Assembly: GCA_947306605.1 (NCBI GenBank)
Contig: CAMZHB010000062.1
Span: 1 to 8,237 of the forward strand
Origin: an uncultured Prevotellaceae bacterium
GTDB lineage: Bacteria; Bacteroidota; Bacteroidia; Bacteroidales; Bacteroidaceae
Direction: 5' to 3'
DNA: 8,237 nucleotides
A program made the translations under genes and the position numbers. Numbering within the stretch: position 1 is the stretch's first letter; the number at the start of each line of letters is the position of its first letter. Shown piece by piece: positions 6,380 through 8,237 of the stretch. The notes beneath the pieces are model-generated. The model saw only the letters and a list, made by a program, of their open reading frames with translations, was not told the DNA's origin and ran no database searches.

Positions 6380-8118
6380 ACCGTCTTCTCCACTGCCTTG
6401 AACTGCTGGCCCGGCCCGTGTGGAAAAACGGACTGTTCTGCCTCGTTATACTGGCCATCCACTTCGTCTGCGTGTGGCGGATGGACCAGTGGCAACCCGA
6501 CTTCTGGGCTCATCTCGGCGGTGTGGCGCAAGACCTCTTCGTCATCTGCCTCCTGCTCCACCTGTTTCCGCGCCTGGCGGGACGCGTCGCGAAGGTTGCA
6601 CTCTACGTCATCGCCTATTTCACCGCCGCCTTCGAGGTGTTTCTCTACGAGCGGTTCCGCATGAACTACACGCCCACGGCCCTGCAACTGTGGGCCGAGA
6701 CCACACCGCAGGAAACCTCCGAATTTTTCGCAGCCTACCTTCATGGCCCAGCCTTACGCACCACACTGATGTGCTTCGGCGGGATTCTCTTTCTACACCT
6801 CCTGCTTGAAGCTGTCCATTCCGCATCTGGAAAATACAGCAACGCATTTCGCCGTCCGCCGTTAGCCTTCGGTCTGTTACTTACCACCGTACTCGTCGCC
6901 GGAACAGCGGCAGCGTGGACCAACCGCGGCTGGATGTGGCGCTATTTCACCAACACCACGTCCACACGCACCGAGATACGCATCGACCTCTTCTATTCCC
7001 CCGCCTGGCGGTTGGCCTACAGCGCCAAAATGCTCCATCTGGCCAACGGCGAGCTCGACACCCTGCGCCGCCACATGGACACGCTCCGCGTCGATTCCTG
7101 CGCCGGAGGCTGCCCCAACATCGTGGTCATCATCGGCGAGAGTTACAACAAGCACCACTCCCAGCTCTACGGCTACAACCGCGCCACCACACCCTGGCAA
7201 CGGACCGAGCAACAGGCCGGACGCCTCGTGGCCTTCACCGACGCCGTGGCCTGCTGGAACCTCACGAGCAATGTCTTCAAGTATTCCCTCTCCACCCGCA
7301 GCATGGACCAGGAAGGCGCCTGGTGCGACGGTGTGCTCTACCCCGCCCTGCTGCGCAAGGCCGGCTACCGCGTCGCTTTCCTCACCAACCAGTTCCTGGC
7401 CACACGGCGGCAGCACAGTTTCGACTTCAACGGTTCCTTCTTCCTCAACGACCCGCAGCTCGACTCGCTCTGCTTCGACTTCCGCAACCGGAGGCTCTAC
7501 CGCTACGACCGCCAGCTCCTCCGCGAACTGGACAGCTACACCCCGGCCGACCGCAACCTCACCATTGTCCACCTCTTCGGCCAGCACCAGAAATACAGCT
7601 ACCGCCTCACCAAGGGCGACCTGCACTTCACCGCCGACAGCATCGTCCGCCCCGACCTGACGCGCGACCAACGCCAGACGGTAGCCGACTACGACAACGC
7701 CACCCGTTGCAACGACGACGTCATACGCCGCATCTGCCAGCGCTTCAACGATGAAGACGCCATTGTCGTCCACTATGCCGACCACGGCGAGCACGTCTAC
7801 GACGACACCCTCGTCTGCGGTCGCATCGGAGCCAACCCGCCCTCCGCCGTCGTCGCCAGGCACCAGTTTGAAGTGCCCCTAACCGTCTGGTTCTCCCCAA
7901 AATTCATGACCGCACACCCCGACCTGGTCCGCAGGGTGCAGACAGCCAAGGACCGCCCCTTCATGACCGACGACCTGCCCCACATGATCATCGCACTGGC
8001 CGGCATCAGCTGTCCCTACTACGACCCGCGCCGCGACTTGCTCAGCGACAGTTTCAACACCCGCAGGCCACGCCTCATCAAACGGCAGTACGACTACGAC
8101 CGACTCGTGACGAAGTGA
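6376..8118 (+). CDS. Predicted membrane phosphoethanolamine transferase (EptA/CptA-like), second paralog, TTG start
   Basis: The protein has 580 residues from TTG 6376. No ATG occurs in frame before codon 36, which would cut out the first membrane helix (18-35). The nearest in-frame upstream stop is TAA at 6349-6351, and TTG overlaps the previous gene's TGA as TTGA, so TTG is the best start. It is a close paralog of the protein at 3471: every landmark checked is offset by exactly 17 residues. These are E255 (IGESYNKHHS), T297 (CWNLTSN, predicted nucleophile), D469/H470 (ADHGEH), H536 (DDLPH) and the C242/C246 pair. By eye, identity is about 55-60% in the first membrane helices and higher in the catalytic domain. 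It differs after the DHG motif (EHVYDD against EEVLDF), which adds a His at 473, and lacks the basic C-terminal tail. Divergence near the active site suggests a different acceptor or position on the acceptor rather than simple redundancy; that is inference. It is the last gene of the operon, with a hairpin terminator about 20 nt after the stop. Confidence 0.86.
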   Translation: MNRLLHCLELLARPVWKNGLFCLVILAIHFVCVWRMDQWQPDFWAHLGGVAQDLFVICLLLHLFPRLAGRVAKVALYVIAYFTAAFEVFLYERFRMNYTPTALQLWAETTPQETSEFFAAYLHGPALRTTLMCFGGILFLHLLLEAVHSASGKYSNAFRRPPLAFGLLLTTVLVAGTAAAWTNRGWMWRYFTNTTSTRTEIRIDLFYSPAWRLAYSAKMLHLANGELDTLRRHMDTLRVDSCAGGCPNIVVIIGESYNKHHSQLYGYNRATTPWQRTEQQAGRLVAFTDAVACWNLTSNVFKYSLSTRSMDQEGAWCDGVLYPALLRKAGYRVAFLTNQFLATRRQHSFDFNGSFFLNDPQLDSLCFDFRNRRLYRYDRQLLRELDSYTPADRNLTIVHLFGQHQKYSYRLTKGDLHFTADSIVRPDLTRDQRQTVADYDNATRCNDDVIRRICQRFNDEDAIVVHYADHGEHVYDDTLVCGRIGANPPSAVVARHQFEVPLTVWFSPKFMTAHPDLVRRVQTAKDRPFMTDDLPHMIIALAGISCPYYDPRRDLLSDSFNTRRPRLIKRQYDYDRLVTK

Positions 8119-8133
8119 ACCGACCGCTCTCCG

Positions 8134-8184
8134 AAAAAACAGAAGTGGGACTTCAAACATTTGAAGTCCCACTTCTGACTTTTG
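8134..8184. terminator. Strong intrinsic terminator, probably bidirectional
   Basis: A perfect 18-bp inverted repeat, CAGAAGTGGGACTTCAAA at 8140-8157 and its complement at 8160-8177, is separated by only 2 nt, so the innermost pairs would open into the loop. A run of six A precedes it (8134-8139) and ACTTTTG follows (8178-8184). This is the layout of a factor-independent terminator, possibly working on both strands. It begins 21 nt after the stop codon at 8118 and closes the three-gene operon. A convergent gene may lie beyond the window and share it. Confidence 0.85.
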
Positions 8185-8237
8185 AAACGCCGCGTCGCAG
8201 TTCCGGAACGTCACCCCCGCGCGACCCGGTCCCGCCG

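Noticed and set aside
6877..7863. 328-codon minus-strand open frame opposite the second transferase gene
   Set aside because: It has the same antisense composition and lies at the place equivalent to the shadow of the first paralog, so it follows from the sense gene.
8140..8177. Perfect inverted repeat considered as an insertion-sequence end, attachment site or CRISPR repeat
   Set aside because: The arms are only 2 nt apart, occur once, and have flanking A and T runs directly after an operon's last stop, which fits a terminator.

Overview
The window looks like chromosomal DNA from a GC-rich member of the Bacteroidota, most likely order Bacteroidales (Prevotella- or Bacteroides-like). Two promoters match the Bacteroidota -7 consensus TAnnTTTG (TAACTTTG and TAATTTTG). 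None of the gene starts has a convincing Shine-Dalgarno sequence. The left-hand gene is a large modular secreted protein of a kind common in gut and oral Bacteroidales. Genus cannot be fixed from this window.

Left third (1-3007, minus strand): one uninterrupted reading frame of at least 1002 codons that runs off the window edge. It encodes an exported protein with two discoidin (F5/8 type C)-like modules, each near helical FIVAR-like segments and a beta-rich, possibly trefoil-like module. It looks like an internally duplicated surface or secreted carbohydrate-binding protein. Its C-terminus lies outside the window.

Middle (3008-3470): a divergent intergenic region of about 460 bp with no convincing gene. 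It holds the two outward-facing promoters and a group of short inverted and direct repeats, the most notable being three copies of TTTTAACA (one inverted) at 3165-3202.

Right (3471-8118, plus strand): a tightly packed three-gene operon. The first and third genes are paralogous membrane-anchored alkaline-phosphatase-superfamily transferases of the phosphoethanolamine transferase type (EptA/CptA-like). They share a constant residue offset of 17 across every landmark checked and keep the predicted metal and nucleophile residues. Between them sits an acyltransferase-3 family integral membrane O-acyltransferase. The genes overlap by 16 nt and then by 3 nt (TTG start inside TTGA), so translational coupling is likely. 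A strong hairpin terminator closes the operon at 8140-8184. The natural reading is an envelope-decoration cassette adding phosphoethanolamine-like groups twice and an acyl group once to lipid A or another surface glycan. The acceptor cannot be read from the sequence.

The last 50 bases after the terminator show nothing identifiable.
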